A stretch of DNA of 64,000 bases, taken from Aplidium turbinatum. Lineage: Eukaryota > Chordata > Ascidiacea > Aplousobranchia > Polyclinidae. The stretch covers positions 1,996,501 through 2,060,500 of the forward strand of contig OU964924.1 of the NCBI GenBank assembly GCA_918807975.1. The letters run 5' to 3'. The notes under the pieces were generated by a model. The model was not told the origin of the DNA. It ran no database searches and saw only the letters and a list, made by a program, of their open reading frames with translations. Numbering within the stretch: position 1 is the first letter of the stretch; the number at the start of each line of letters is the position of its first letter. This document shows positions 48,223 to 59,509 of this stretch, piece by piece. The translations under genes were made by a program, and so were the position numbers.

Positions 48223-51200
48223 GTAAGTTAATTAAATAAGTAATTTCAACAAAACTTATATGTAATATTTTAGTACTCAATAAATTCGTAAAATTCCTAC
48301 CATCGGGTCACATTTGTGCCAGTGGTTACTTAGATATGTGCCTTGTTGCCCAAGCAACGTGTCATACACCTTGTAAACCCAACAAAGATTTGCCACCATT
48401 TCCATTTACTGTCGTATCATCTGTTGTGTTTGGTAGTGTATTTTTCTTTCGTGATTCGTTTGTAACAAACAAACAAAAAATTATTGGCCAAAAGTATATC
48501 AAGCAGCATTGCATCATAAATCTGACTGCATTGAATTAACTTTTTAACGTTTTTCCCTCACAATATAATTTAATTAAGTCCAGTAACAGGTTAGTGGAAA
48601 AGTATTATGGCAGAGTTGCATAATAATTGCAATAAACTGTTAATTTAATACTAAAGCTGTCTCAGCAAGTTAAGTTCAATTCTTGAAAGTTCGTGGGTTG
48701 AGTTAAACTTACCACTTTGATATTGGTTTTAAACTCGATAACAGTTTTGTGCGCTGACACCGACTCTAGTTTGACCTTATCTATTTTGAGCACTTGTCTG
48801 GTAATTACGTTTATAATCATTGAGTAGTCTGCATATAATTATAAATAGTCTTGACACAGCCTATCCCTTACATTTAAAGATTAGAAGACAAAAACATTAA
48901 AGTCATTGTAACAACGTTATGTAACAGCGTTTCGATTCTTACATTTGCTTTGAGATTTAACAGCTGCATCAAGACGAGAATATGACAAAAAAATGTAAAA
49001 ATTTGTGTTTCTGACTATACCATCGTTACTTAGTAATTATAAGCCTTTCGTGCCCTAAACTCAGTTGTAACAAAATCACAACAATCCCGTTTATGATTTA
49101 TTTATTTTTATTATCCAGGGTAAACTGTTCACAATGCGAAGAGCGAAGTACGCGACGGGTATTGTTTGGTTGGTTTCGATTATTCTGGGACTTCTTGGAA
49201 TGGGTGATCCAAAAAGATTTCATTATGATCTCGATTATATGACATTGACGTTCATGCTTGAGATAAAACTTGACCCACATCAAACTCCTTGTGAGTACCA
49301 AAGAAATATTGTAAACTTACCATCGCAGCAAATGTTGATCATTAATCATAATAACATGTGGTAGCGTTGCAATTAATTTTGCATTCTCAAAGTCAATCAG
49401 CAATCAAGAATCCATTATTTTAAATTTTACATTTGAGTTTCCAACCGGTATTTTCCAAACTAAAAATCCGGGTTTTTATTTTGTGTCAAAAATTGAAAAC
49501 ATTGTTATACAATATGCTTCTATCTTCTGCCTAGTTTGATTGATACGTAAATACCGCAGTTGGATCCCAATAAACGCACACAAATGTGTCTTAGCATGAA
49601 GCTTTGTGATTATCTTGATGATGGACTAGGATTGGCATTCCTTCTCTTTCACTTAGTTTGAATCTTAAAATTATGACAAAGTATAAAGTGTATGCTTTTG
49701 TAAAAAAAACACCTGAACAATGAACATTCCTGAAACATTTGCGACTTACGACTTGCATTCAAGGACTCCATAGAAACGTTTACGTCATAACTAACAGGAT
49801 ACATCTGAAAAATGCTTCATTCTCATGTGAAATCTACACACACAGCACTTTTTGCTGAAACGTTTCTGAAACATCGGTACAAGCACAAGACGAACCTGTA
49901 AAAACAAATAAGTTCAAAGATCTAATATTCAACTTTCAAAGTATTTCAGCTATTATTTGGTCGAGTTTTTAATTTTGTCATTTACTTGTTGTTTTGGGTA
50001 TTACTTACCTAATTGTTATTTTTTTAACTTTTCAGCTGATCTCTCCCATGGGTTATTTTTTCTGGTCTTGGTTTTCGTATTTCCATACATATGCGTCGTC
50101 ATAGTAACATTAATCACGTGGTTTCTTTTCTGGTGGGCACGACTCAAGCACAGAAGGATAGTTCGCGCGATACGAACAGAAATCCGACATAACGAATTTT
50201 CTTTCTCCAGCGACGGTAAGGCGTTGGCACTATCACGTAACAATATACCTCGACTGGTAATTTCCATTTGTGAAAACAACAAAGTTAACTTTATCAAAAA
50301 CTCCAAACAGTTTGAAACTTTCTGGAAGAAGTTTTTAATTTCAGAACTTTGTTGAAGTGGTCAGTAGTGTGTGCGTATTTTAAAGGGCTATATGATAAAA
50401 TAAATTTCCTTTGAAAAGTGATAAACCTTAAATGTTAATTTTTAAGTTTTACGCATTATAACGACAAGAGAATTAAAGAAAGCCCAAACAAAAATGAATT
50501 GTGAACCCTGGAATCTTAGATAATGTATCTACTAATTAACTGCAGACAGCGCACACCGTTTCAGCCTTCCAGCCTCCAGTTTATATCTACTAATTATGTA
50601 GACTTGTTAATCAAATTCTTGTGCAATTCCCCCAAAAAATGTTGAAATCAAGGAAATGTTGCGACACCGCAACCTGTTTTGTTTGGTGTAGTATCTATAA
50701 ATAGACTTATATTTACAACATCAAGCATCCGATTAATGTAAAGTTATAAATAGCCACTGAGAAAACTGTAACGTTTATACTGCAATAATTGACAAAAAGT
50801 AAACGAAAACTTTTGAGAGTCAGGTTGTTACAGGCATCAGTTGTTTACAATTGTTAAGATTAGTTGAAAAACAGTTTTAGGATAATTTGGAGGTTGTTTG
50901 GCAAGTTGACATAAAGTTTAAACATTAAGAAGGCGAACAATGTAGCCAACAATAAAAACATTATTTTACAAAACCTTGCATTGCAGACAGTGCAGCGTAT
51001 TTGGCACTTTTTGTCTGCCACATAAACAAAGAAATATTCAATGCAAAATAATATATCGCTAAAAATGTACGTTGTATTACATCAAATATAATTACTTTTC
51101 TCTACACCTCTATAGCTTGTTTCATTCTAAAAGGGAGATCATCAGAAGGTCTTTATTCAAATAGAATTATTTTATTATATTTGCAAGAAATGAACAAACG

Positions 51201-53560
51201 ATAATGACAATTTTACTTTAAATGAAGGAAAAAGAAGCAATGGAAACTTAAAATGATGTTGCTGTTAGAACTTACCTTACTCTCTTTACAATACCTACAA
51301 AATTGTCTGTTACTATTTTACTTATTTTTTTCTGAAGTATTAACGTGGTATTTAAGATTGACATTAATTTATTTCATTATGTTTAATCAGCAGACAAAGG
51401 TGGAACATTTGTGCATCGGCAGCGCGCACTCCCCGGTATCGGCAACTCTGAAGAACTCTCAGAGGTCAAAACTTACATCGATGACACGATTGAAATCCAC
51501 ACCTACACTCAGCCGGCGCCCTCTTCAAAGTCCGAAGACAAAGACATGGATCAATTGACCAAAGTTATCGTCATAATGGTCGTCGCGTTTTCAGTCTGTG
51601 TTGTCCCATTCATAGCTGTTCAAGCCAACAGCATTATCCCGTATACCGATGAATTAAAGTACATTTACAAGTAAGTTAAGGATACATGATACATGCAAAC
51701 ATGCAAATATTGAATTAGTTAAATTCATAGTTAACTATGAATTTAACTAAGTTAAATAAGTTAAATTCATAAACATATAATTTTTATTTCTTAAATAAGG
51801 TGCAATTGCAAACAAAGTGCGGCATTACAGGAGAGCCAATATAAATTACAAAACTAAAACCTCACATAATAACTTAGCCTAAGTGACACCTAACGTTTGT
51901 TGTCAAAGCATTTTTCAAATTCCAAATTGATCCAAATGAAATATAAATTTTACATGTTCTATTTGGACGCGTAAATGATTGGCAAAGTATTCAATTTCGA
52001 GAAATGTTTAATTTTTCCTACTGTAGCTGGGGTGTTGCTGATTTAAATATTTCAAGCATTTTCGCATCGTTTAATTTTATTGTCCCATTGTTATAAAAAA
52101 AGATAGACTCTGATCTCCAAACTTTTGTTCCAATGCTATGATGTAAAAACGACACTGTCAAACAACTTTGGAGCCACCATAATTCTTGATACGCTACAAG
52201 TGCAGTCAAAATATAAGATCTACATTGATGAAAAACTAACTGCATTTCCAAAGTGTCACTATACTTTGAAATAAGCACGTTGCTTTCTTTTCCTTTAAGC
52301 TAATCAAATCCACAATAAAGCGGCACTTTAAACAAGCAAACATGATTGTTTTATTTCGAGAAGTAATCATTAACCAAATAGTTTTGTTTAAAACTTCATT
52401 TCGCTTCACAGTCTACGTCAACAAGCAATAAGATTCCCAAAGCAACAAAATAAGTGATATTTGACGCTTTTTGCACCTACGAGTTACCATAAAATATCAC
52501 CCACGAGTCACAAAACCACAAATAATAAATCAAAATGGTTTCTGAGTTGAGTCAACGATTCTATGTTCTAAACTTACAGGAATGTTATTTGGAAGAAAGT
52601 TGTTCAAACGTCTGGTTGATCGAATCAAAAAATAAAAAGTCCAAAACGTAGACACTATTTTGCTTTTTAAAATATGCTTGGCTACGTAGCATTGGTAGCG
52701 TTTGTTACTCCAATTTTTAAAAATTTAAATAAACCTTTAAAAATGGTTAACTTTTCAATGAATTTATTTTACCATCAAGTTCAAGACAATATGTTTGAAA
52801 GCTTTAATGAATGTAGGTTAACACTTGTAATAAATAGCGTTGTCATTGGGTGATAAGTTTTGGACAAACAAATAGACTTTGTGATAAGATTAAGTAAGTT
52901 CATACAAAAAATCAGTTGAACTCACAACTGGCGTAGTTTTATGTGAAGAAATTGCATTGCTGTTGGAATGCACTTTTATTCTTCATTCGTCTCGCAGTGT
53001 CCACACAGATGCCAGATAGTTGAAAATTGCCAGATAGATGCTCTGATAGATGCCAGATTGATGCTCTACACAGGATCTAGCCGAGTTCAACCACACAGCA
53101 AGAGCTTGCGTGATGTTCTGGGCTACCGTCGTGTGACACACGATAAAGAAGTTGAACATTTTTTTAAATAGAAAAATTCAAGGAAGTTTATCTTCGTGTT
53201 CACTTTGAAGCATGTCTTTGTGTATGTTACTAGGACATAGACACATGCTTTAACGAGGTATCGAACATACGTCCAAGGACTCTTACTATTCGGCCACAAA
53301 GCCGACACTTGAACTGAAAGTTGAAACAATACGGTTACACATTTTAAATGTTCATAATTTGACTTTTGTATTGCAGAACCGGCACCCGGTACAAGAATCG
53401 ATGCAATCCCATTGTCTACATGGTCGTTATGAAGCTTTTGTTCCTGAATAGTTTGTGCAACTTTCTCATCTACAACGTTCGAAACGAAACTTTCCGCTCT
53501 GAAGTCAAAAAGTTAATACGCATTATTTTGCAACAGTGTAAACGCTACGACAATCGTTGA
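47677..53560 (+). CDS. Class A (rhodopsin-like) GPCR, five exons, 453 residues
   Basis: Spliced exons 47677-48222, 49119-49290, 50036-50215, 51391-51670 and 53377-53560 give one frame of 453 codons plus stop. The N-terminus (57 residues) has two N-glycosylation sequons (N24, N45) and no signal peptide. Seven membrane segments fall near residues 58-84, 97-118, 143-168, 194-209, 244-272, 355-378 and 402-425. Class A anchors are present: GN in TM1, LAVFD in TM2, W199 in TM4 and Pro in TM5. Others deviate: DRL in place of DRY, CVVP in place of CWxP, N-S-L-C-NFLIY in place of NPxxY. Intracellular loop 3 is long (about 80 residues). The receptor would act at the plasma membrane through G proteins; the ligand is unknown. 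The start ATG follows an upstream short frame that ends at 47658. Confidence 0.93.
49119..49290 (+). CDS. GPCR exon 2 (TM4, extracellular loop 2)
   Basis: Acceptor ATCCAG, donor GTGAGT, phase 0 in and phase 1 out. It starts GKLFTMRRAKYATGIVWLVS and ends in a loop DPHQTP. There is no Cys in this loop, consistent with the missing Cys of TM3. Confidence 0.9.
50036..50215 (+). CDS. GPCR exon 3 (TM5, start of loop 3)
   Basis: Acceptor TTTTCAG, donor GTAAGG, phase 1 at both ends. Encodes DLSHGLFFLVLVFVFPYICV and a basic stretch WWARLKHRRIVRAIRTEIRH typical of the cytoplasmic end of TM5. Confidence 0.92.
51391..51670 (+). CDS. GPCR exon 4 (loop 3, TM6)
   Basis: Acceptor AATCAG followed at once by a second CAG (NAGNAG), so splicing may include or skip one residue (Ala). 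Phase 1 in and phase 2 out, donor GTAAGT. Encodes loop 3 then TM6 KVIVIMVVAFSVCVVPFIAV. Confidence 0.92.
51720..51775. repeat. Small palindromic repeat in GPCR intron 4
   Basis: Repeated 'gttaaattcata' and 'tatgaatttaac' in opposite orientations can form a hairpin of about 16 bp. Confidence 0.6.
53206..53310 (-). mobile_element. tRNA-derived SINE head
   Basis: Minus strand: box A 'tgtggccgaatagtaagag' and box B TGTTCGATACC at normal spacing. It lies 66 bases upstream of GPCR exon 5, within intron 4. Not a full tRNA. Confidence 0.65.
53377..53560 (+). CDS. GPCR exon 5 (TM7, C-tail)
   Basis: Acceptor TTGCAG, phase 2 in; ends in TGA at 53558-53560. Encodes TGTRYKNRCNPIVYMVVMKL, LFLNSLCNFLIY and a short basic tail ending KRYDNR; the cysteine at residue 447 could be a palmitoylation site. 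Confidence 0.93.
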
Positions 53561-53826
53561 GACAAACTATGTATGCAATTTCTTATTGTCATCCCAGATG
53601 AAGATTTCGAGGAGATTCTAAAACAGCATTTAAACAAGGCAAGCATGACGTGATAAATAACATCCACTGTGTCAACTCGACTTATTTAAATGTGCTCATG
53701 TCGTCAGTTTAATGAGTATAAATTTATTTTCTTTGTGTTTTAGGTTGAAAACCATTTTCGGTTTTTATGAAGAATTTGCTAATTATAGCATTTTGAATCG
53801 TCATTTATATGTAACTTCAATTCTAA

Positions 53827-53832
53827 AATAAA
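53827..53832 (+). promoter_or_regulatory. Polyadenylation signal of the GPCR gene
   Basis: AATAAA 267 bases after the GPCR stop codon, followed by a T/G-rich stretch. Confidence 0.6.
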
Positions 53833-55477
53833 TTCATGTTATATTAATCATTGTTAGTATTTTGTTACCAATTAAAGCAATCAGCTTTCTGTAAGATTAT
53901 TGTTGATGCAAAATTGCTTATTAGCTTGCCCTAAGAATGAGATCAAGGTGAAAAATGGCTGGTCTGTCAAAGTCGAAACTTAACTTCACATGTTTACATT
54001 TTAATAAATGACTTTTAAAGCATTTTAAAGGAATATTTACCAAACATTGGAAACAAACTTCCATATGAAAGTGAGGTTGTGGTATAACCGAATGCTTGAA
54101 ATACCAATGAAAGATAAAAAGTCAAGACATAAACTTGGTTTACAAAGGAATACAGAGAAAAAATTCTTCCGCACCAAATACACAATAAAGCACCTTTGTC
54201 TTTTTGATTTCTACCGTGAAATTAAAACATTAAATCCAACAACAGCAACAAGAACGTACAAGTTACATCGGTTAGACGCTTCAGATTAGACGCGATAATT
54301 TCCATGCTCTGTCTAGTAATTTGATGGAATGAATTGGCATCCAACGTAAGCAGTACATTAGTTAATAAACACTTCAGTGCTGCCAAGTTGCAGGGTTAAT
54401 CCCACGATGCAAAAAAGAAATTACTAACCTTATCTTGGAAACAGGCAATTATTCATGTGGTAAAAATAGGACCTTACTCTGGGAAATAACTTTGAAAAAC
54501 AAAAGACAAAATCACAGAACTTAAATAATAGATTTCAAATACAATGATAAACCAAACTGTTGATTAATTCTTCACGTTTTAAAGCAAATGCTATGTCAAC
54601 CTTCCGGATAAATTATACTGCAACTGATGGTTTCAAACCACGTGACAATGTTTATCTCATCACACAGGTTATTGTTCTAGCTTTGAATTTTGCTCTGAAG
54701 ACAACGTGGTGCAAATCGTGTTATTTCCGATTTCACTGAATCCGTTGAGGCAAGTAGGCTAACCGTACCAAAGCGATGTGGCGCTCTTGTCAACTTGTTA
54801 GCATCTTACTAAATTTATTTACTGGCCAAGCCAAGTGCAATTATTATCCTGAATTCATTCTTTTTGCTGAATGCCAAGCAGGAACAAGGTTCAATAGGAC
54901 CCGACAGCGTACCGAACCCATGAATACCGATTCAGAGGAGACCACACTAATCACCAAACTATTTTCTTTTTTTTAATTATTAAACTGTATTAATTGCTTC
55001 TTGTACTTTCACTTAACAAAGATTCTTTCAAAAAGTACAAAAATCGTCTGATATATTTTTTTGTCAATTTGACAAATACGGGAATTTAAAAATAGGCTAA
55101 ATTGTTAGAGGCAATAAACTGATACAGAAAGACGCTGGAAATATCGTTTATGGATGGCATCAAACACATGAGCCTGTAGAACGATACGTTTACAATGGAA
55201 ACTATGGTAATATTGAGTTGGAGTTCAACCCACTGAGCAATCGATGAAGAGTACAAAGTAGCAGTTGCCCTCTGGCGTCATCTATTGATAAGATGCCGAG
55301 TAGCCAAAATATCTTTCCAATTTTCCATTTTAATAACAAGAAGCCTAGGCTACTAAACGTTTTAAGGAATTAAAAATCAGAACCATCAAAAAACATAACT
55401 CAGCAACAACACTACATTTAACAAAAATAAAAAGCAATAAGCGAACGTTTCCGGCTAGCCATACGCCCCTTTTCAAG
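53833..55477. other. Intergenic stretch, nothing recognised
   Basis: AT-rich. A 66-residue frame at 54776-54976 begins with a hydrophobic stretch but has no splice context or family match, so it is not called as a gene. Confidence 0.45.
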
Positions 55478-56052
55478 GATCCACGTCTTTTATGCGCAGA
55501 CAGTTAGGCGCCGGTCAAATAAGCGCGCACACTGTGGCGTCAGGATCTTTAGGTGCGGAGAACTATGGCGCCCGTTCGTTTAGATGCTATTCTTAGTATT
55601 CTTAGTCTGCAGATTGTATCAGCTCAGCTTTGGCAAAACCTAGTCGGGGTTTTGACGGAAAGCTAAGTTACTCTTCAATCAAGCCTACCACCCGCTTGAA
55701 TATAGGCTACGGTATATTTTTTTACTGATGTTTAGTGTAGTTATTATTTGACTCACTACAAGTGATCTCAGTTATGTTCAGAGACTTGAATAATTTATTG
55801 ATAAACCTGGACTAACAACAAATAAATGCCGAACATTAGCATTAAAAAAGCAACATATTTTTCTGGTCAATATAACTATTTGTTTGAAAAGCATTGCCCT
55901 ACCTGCCAAGCTGATACAATCTGCACACTTTACTAGGAATAGCACCTATATGAACGGGCGCCACAGTGCTCCGCACCTAAATATCCTGACGCCACAGTGT
56001 GCGCGCCTATTTGACCGGCGCCTAACTGTCTGCGCCTAAAAGACTTGCTCCT
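55478..56052. mobile_element. GC-rich foldback element with GGCGC repeats
   Basis: A 575 bp inverted-repeat element. Arms of about 160 bp carry spaced copies of 'taggcgc', 'ggcgccggtcaaata', 'gcgcgcacactgtggcgtca' and 'ttaggtgcggag', and continue to 'gcagattgtatcagct'. Flanks carry the direct repeat CTTTTCAAG (55469-55477 and 56053-56061), a likely 8-9 bp target duplication. It is non-coding. Much richer in GC than the rest of the window. Confidence 0.85.
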
Positions 56053-56069
56053 CTTTTCAAGCCTATAAA

Positions 56070-56328
56070 GGTGAGTCCCAAACTTGAATCCAAGCATCGG
56101 GGGATGAGAAGATAAGGTTCTCATTATACTGAGCCTTCGGCACTAACGAGAATAGGTGCCGAAGGCTTAGTCTCTCTTTCTCTGGGTCGCCTTTACTTCA
56201 GCAACTACGCCCACCCAATTTATTACACCCTGGGTAGAGGTGAGCGGTGTTTTGTCAACAACCAGCATAAGCCGGGAGTCGAACCAGGATTGTATGATTG
56301 GAAAACGAGGGCCTTACCCGCTGCGCCA
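56070..56328 (-). mobile_element. tRNA-derived SINE with 15 bp target duplication
   Basis: Read on the minus strand, it starts TGGCGCAGCGGGTAAGG (box A) with box B GGTTCGACTCC, then a body with 'acctctacccagg' and a perfect 12 bp stem (AGCCTTCGGCAC / GTGCCGAAGGCT at 56133-56169). It is flanked by TTTCAAGCCTATAAA at 56055-56069 and 56329-56343. The tail is not poly(A). The intact duplication suggests a fairly recent insertion, next to the end of the GC-rich foldback element. Confidence 0.88.
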
Positions 56329-56601
56329 TTTCAAGCCTATAAAAAAAAAATTAAACAAATACTAAAGAGTCATACAGTATCACAGCAAAAATAAGGTCTA
56401 ATCTAAACATTTGAGAAACTGCTTAGCTCGCTCATACAAAATGATAACTGAAAAATTACGCAGCACAACGGTCAAGTATTTGAGAGGTAAAGTTAATTGT
56501 TCAGAAAATGACTCAAGCAGATTACGCAAGATGGACGGAAGCACAACACGAGGTAGTGGCACAAACAAAGCAAGAATACGAGAAGCAAAACATGTGACAA
56601 T

Positions 56602-57210
56602 TCAATCACAAACGGTTAAAGGATAGGAGGCTCTGCCAGCAAATAATTGTCTGTTGAGCTCTGGGTTGAAAGATTTGATTACCAATGCCTCGTGAATCTT
56701 AGTGACGAACTCGGACAAACACTTACGAACAATTTCGAAGGACTCCAATAAGGGTTTATTGTTTGAACACGATTGGCGATTTATAATATTGTCTTTAATT
56801 GCACCTTTTCTTATTAAAATTACAGTAGCTAAATTCAAATGCTCTCCCATTCTCGTCGCCAAATGTCGCGTGGACATACCAATGTATGCGGAACTCGCAT
56901 CATGTGAGCAAGTGAACTTATACACAACGTTTGAACTTAAGAGGAAAGGAGTTTTAGACTTCAACTGAAAATAGTAACCAGCTTTAAATGTTTTATAAAA
57001 ATCTTAACGTTAAAATTCAAGGCAATAAATCTTAGCAGAGATATAGCAAAACGTTTGGATTCCTTACCAATAAACGGGACTGTTGGAAAGGTCTTGAGAT
57101 CAGGCTCTTCAACTGAAGACGCAGTGGAAACCGAATTCAAAACCTTCCAAGAATCTTATTGAAAAACCAAGTTAGATAATGATTAGCACCAAAGTATGTG
57201 CGTAATTTAT
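56602..57210 (-). mobile_element. Penelope-like element remnant (end of RT plus GIY-YIG)
   Basis: The minus-strand frame at 56964-56602 is a GIY-YIG endonuclease: VVYKFTCSHDASSAYIGMST, RHLATRMGEHL, then a C-terminal part with KIHEALVIKSFNPELNRQLF. Just upstream, to about 57210, the sequence resembles the end of the Penelope reverse transcriptase (for example HYLTWFFNKILGRF). The copy is partial and broken. It differs in sequence from the remnant at 6045-6970, so two lineages are present. Confidence 0.8.
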
Positions 57211-59420
57211 TGATTTCAATATTGAAACAGGCATTGTTCGTTTTTTTTATAATGTTAAACTTAGTGTTGTTGTTGAGTTATGTCCGTTTATGGTTTAAAA
57301 AAGTAACCTCTCACCCAACTTGTAAAAGTTAGAAATGCGTAAACTTTTACGTCTTTGTCGTGAAATTTGTTAACTCTAAAGGTGGTGATTCACTTATTAT
57401 TTTATATCATAAAACATACACCAAACTTTTAATGAACGTGTGAAAAGAACTAGAGTAATGTTGACTTGCATAACTTGAGTTCAACTATTGATTATATCGC
57501 CAGTGTATGTTGGATGACAGTCAAGTGCTCCGTAAAACAGCATGAATCACACTTGATACATCGTTGTTATCACGATAAGGCTTTATTACAGTAAATAAGT
57601 ACAATAATATCAAGAAAGCTTGAATACTTGCTGGTCGAATGCAATAATTATGATTAAGTTTGGCCTTAGTCTAGTTAAAGTTGCGTTGTATCTTGATCCT
57701 TGGACTGAGAAAGCAAAGCTTCATCCTGGCAGCTTCGCATACTTGTAGAGGCTTTAAATCACTGACACAGGCCCTGTCACTGAGATTGACAGAGCGAAGT
57801 TTCTTCTTACTATTCTTATGTCGTAATTTTGGACTAACTCTATCCTCAGGATTACGCTGAATGTAGAGCTGCTTCTAAAATTAGTTTCAAGCGCATACCT
57901 AGAGAGACTCGAATCTTTTTCAAGATCGATGTCTCAGGGGGTTACACCTTGCAAGTTTGACATTTTTTTGTTTCAACTTCCAAACAAACAAAAAATTGTT
58001 ACCTGACTCATCATTAGCGCGTCCGCTTCCAGAACGAACAGAAGCACTCAGCACTCAGCAGGCACTCTATACTTACCTGGAAGATACCTACCAGGGAGGA
58101 GCAGAATAAAATTATCTGTGGGTGTAAAAAATAGGGGTAATAGTCTGCTTCAGGCTTTTTTAGACCTGTCTCAACTTTTCTTATTTACAGCTTCTTTGTT
58201 TATAAAGCCTGGCGCTTAATCAACTAGGCTATCGGGGGGACTGTTGTGGATTTATACAGTACCTTAAAATTTACACTTTATAACAGCAAAGTAGGCCTAA
58301 ATACCACATTGAAACTGAAAACAGTTTAAATTTATCTTGTTTTATTTAACGTTTCTCAATCGTTCGTACAAAAATTTTCGTGGCACAGAAAAAGTTCATA
58401 CGTTTGTCTATTGTACATCACTTCAGCCAGAACATCAGTCCTTTTTGTAGCAGCTCTTACACAGTTTAAAGGTTTTAATATTTTAGCTCAAAATATCAGT
58501 AAGCGTCGCAGGCTAATGCAGTAAGTTGAATTGTATTTTTAAATATCTTATGAAATATTTTTGTCTCGTTGTTTTTTTTCTTTTTGGAACGCTTCGCAAA
58601 GACGCATCGTCTATTTGAATCAACACAAACCTGCTTTGTATCCAGCGCTATTTTGGTAGTTTTGAGACTTCCTGAAGAGTAGGCCTGGCAGTCAGACTTT
58701 TTAGAAAATGTGAAATAGAAACATATGACTTATTTTTTACTTTGTATTTGTTTTCCAGGAAAATCGCTTGTCTACCTTCAGGCTTGGGCTTCTCATAAGC
58801 AAGAAGAAGAAGAAGGCTTATGACAGAACAAAATCAAATCAACCATCTGGGTCTAGGACCTAAGTGCTTGAATGACATGTGTTCAAAACATTCACATATT
58901 GCACAAATTTTGAGTTTCGCTTTTAGCAGCCATAAACATTCAGATAGGATTACTACATGAATCTTTTAGTAAAAATATTCACATATTACCTGAAAACACC
59001 TCGTGACTTGTGGAATGCTGAAGTTTGGCCATTTCGCTTGTTCCTCTTTGCTGTGACTTTTCATTGATACTACATTGATGTACTGTAAGTTACTTACCAT
59101 ACTGTATCCTTGCTACGTTGTTTGGTGGTGAGATTTCAAGAGGAACTTACTGGGAATCTTTCATATTTAAGCTACCTTGTTTGTGGCTAGTTTGTATTTT
59201 AGTAAGCATGCATATTTAATAAGCTGTAATGCAACGTTTCTGCACTTGCAGACCTCTGAAAATGTGACCATACCACACAAGTTTCTTTGCCTTCATTGTT
59301 ACGGCACAAAACAGCAAAACACAAATGTGATATCACAATTCACAAACACAGCAAAACAAAAACAAACAAAACAAAACACTGTCACCAGGCACAAGCAGAC
59401 AAAAAATTTTTTCAACTTAC
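57211..59420. other. Non-coding stretch with scattered repeats
   Basis: It holds the dispersed repeat at 57725-57800 and a degraded tRNA-like box A on the minus strand near 58210-58245. If the vWA gene continues to the left, the next exon might lie here, but no convincing exon in the required phase was found. Confidence 0.4.
57725..57800. repeat. Dispersed repeat copy 2
   Basis: 'cctggcagcttcgcatactt' and 'gtagaggctttaaatcactg' match the segment at 28690-28760 in order and spacing. Confidence 0.55.
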
Positions 59421-59509
59421 CCGTCTTTTCAAGCTGGATCTCACGGAGAATCCATACTGAGCATATTCCAACTCGTGTGTTGTGTCGTTTGAATCCGACG
59501 ATGATGAAC
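59421..59509 (-). CDS. vWA gene exon (Ser/Asp-rich tail)
   Basis: Acceptor CCTCAG, donor GTAAGT; phase 1 in, phase 0 out. Encodes SSSSDSNDTTHELEYAQYGF then SVRSSLKRR. If the donor were not used, a stop would follow two codons later, so an alternative short terminal form is conceivable, though no AATAAA follows. Confidence 0.8.

Noticed and set aside
56411-56626. 71-residue plus-strand frame and other short frames near 56.7 kb
   Set aside because: They overlap the antisense of the Penelope-like GIY-YIG region or lack any coding signature.
58010-58065. Exon-like minus-strand stretch (SASVRSGSGRANDESG) with donor GTAACA
   Set aside because: An in-frame stop lies just upstream and no acceptor gives the phase 0 entry needed after the exon at 59421; it also lies near degraded repeats.
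20838-59421. Direct splice of vWA exon 59421-59509 to module-1 exon A
   Set aside because: The donor leaves phase 0 and exon A requires phase 1; joining them would break the frame.
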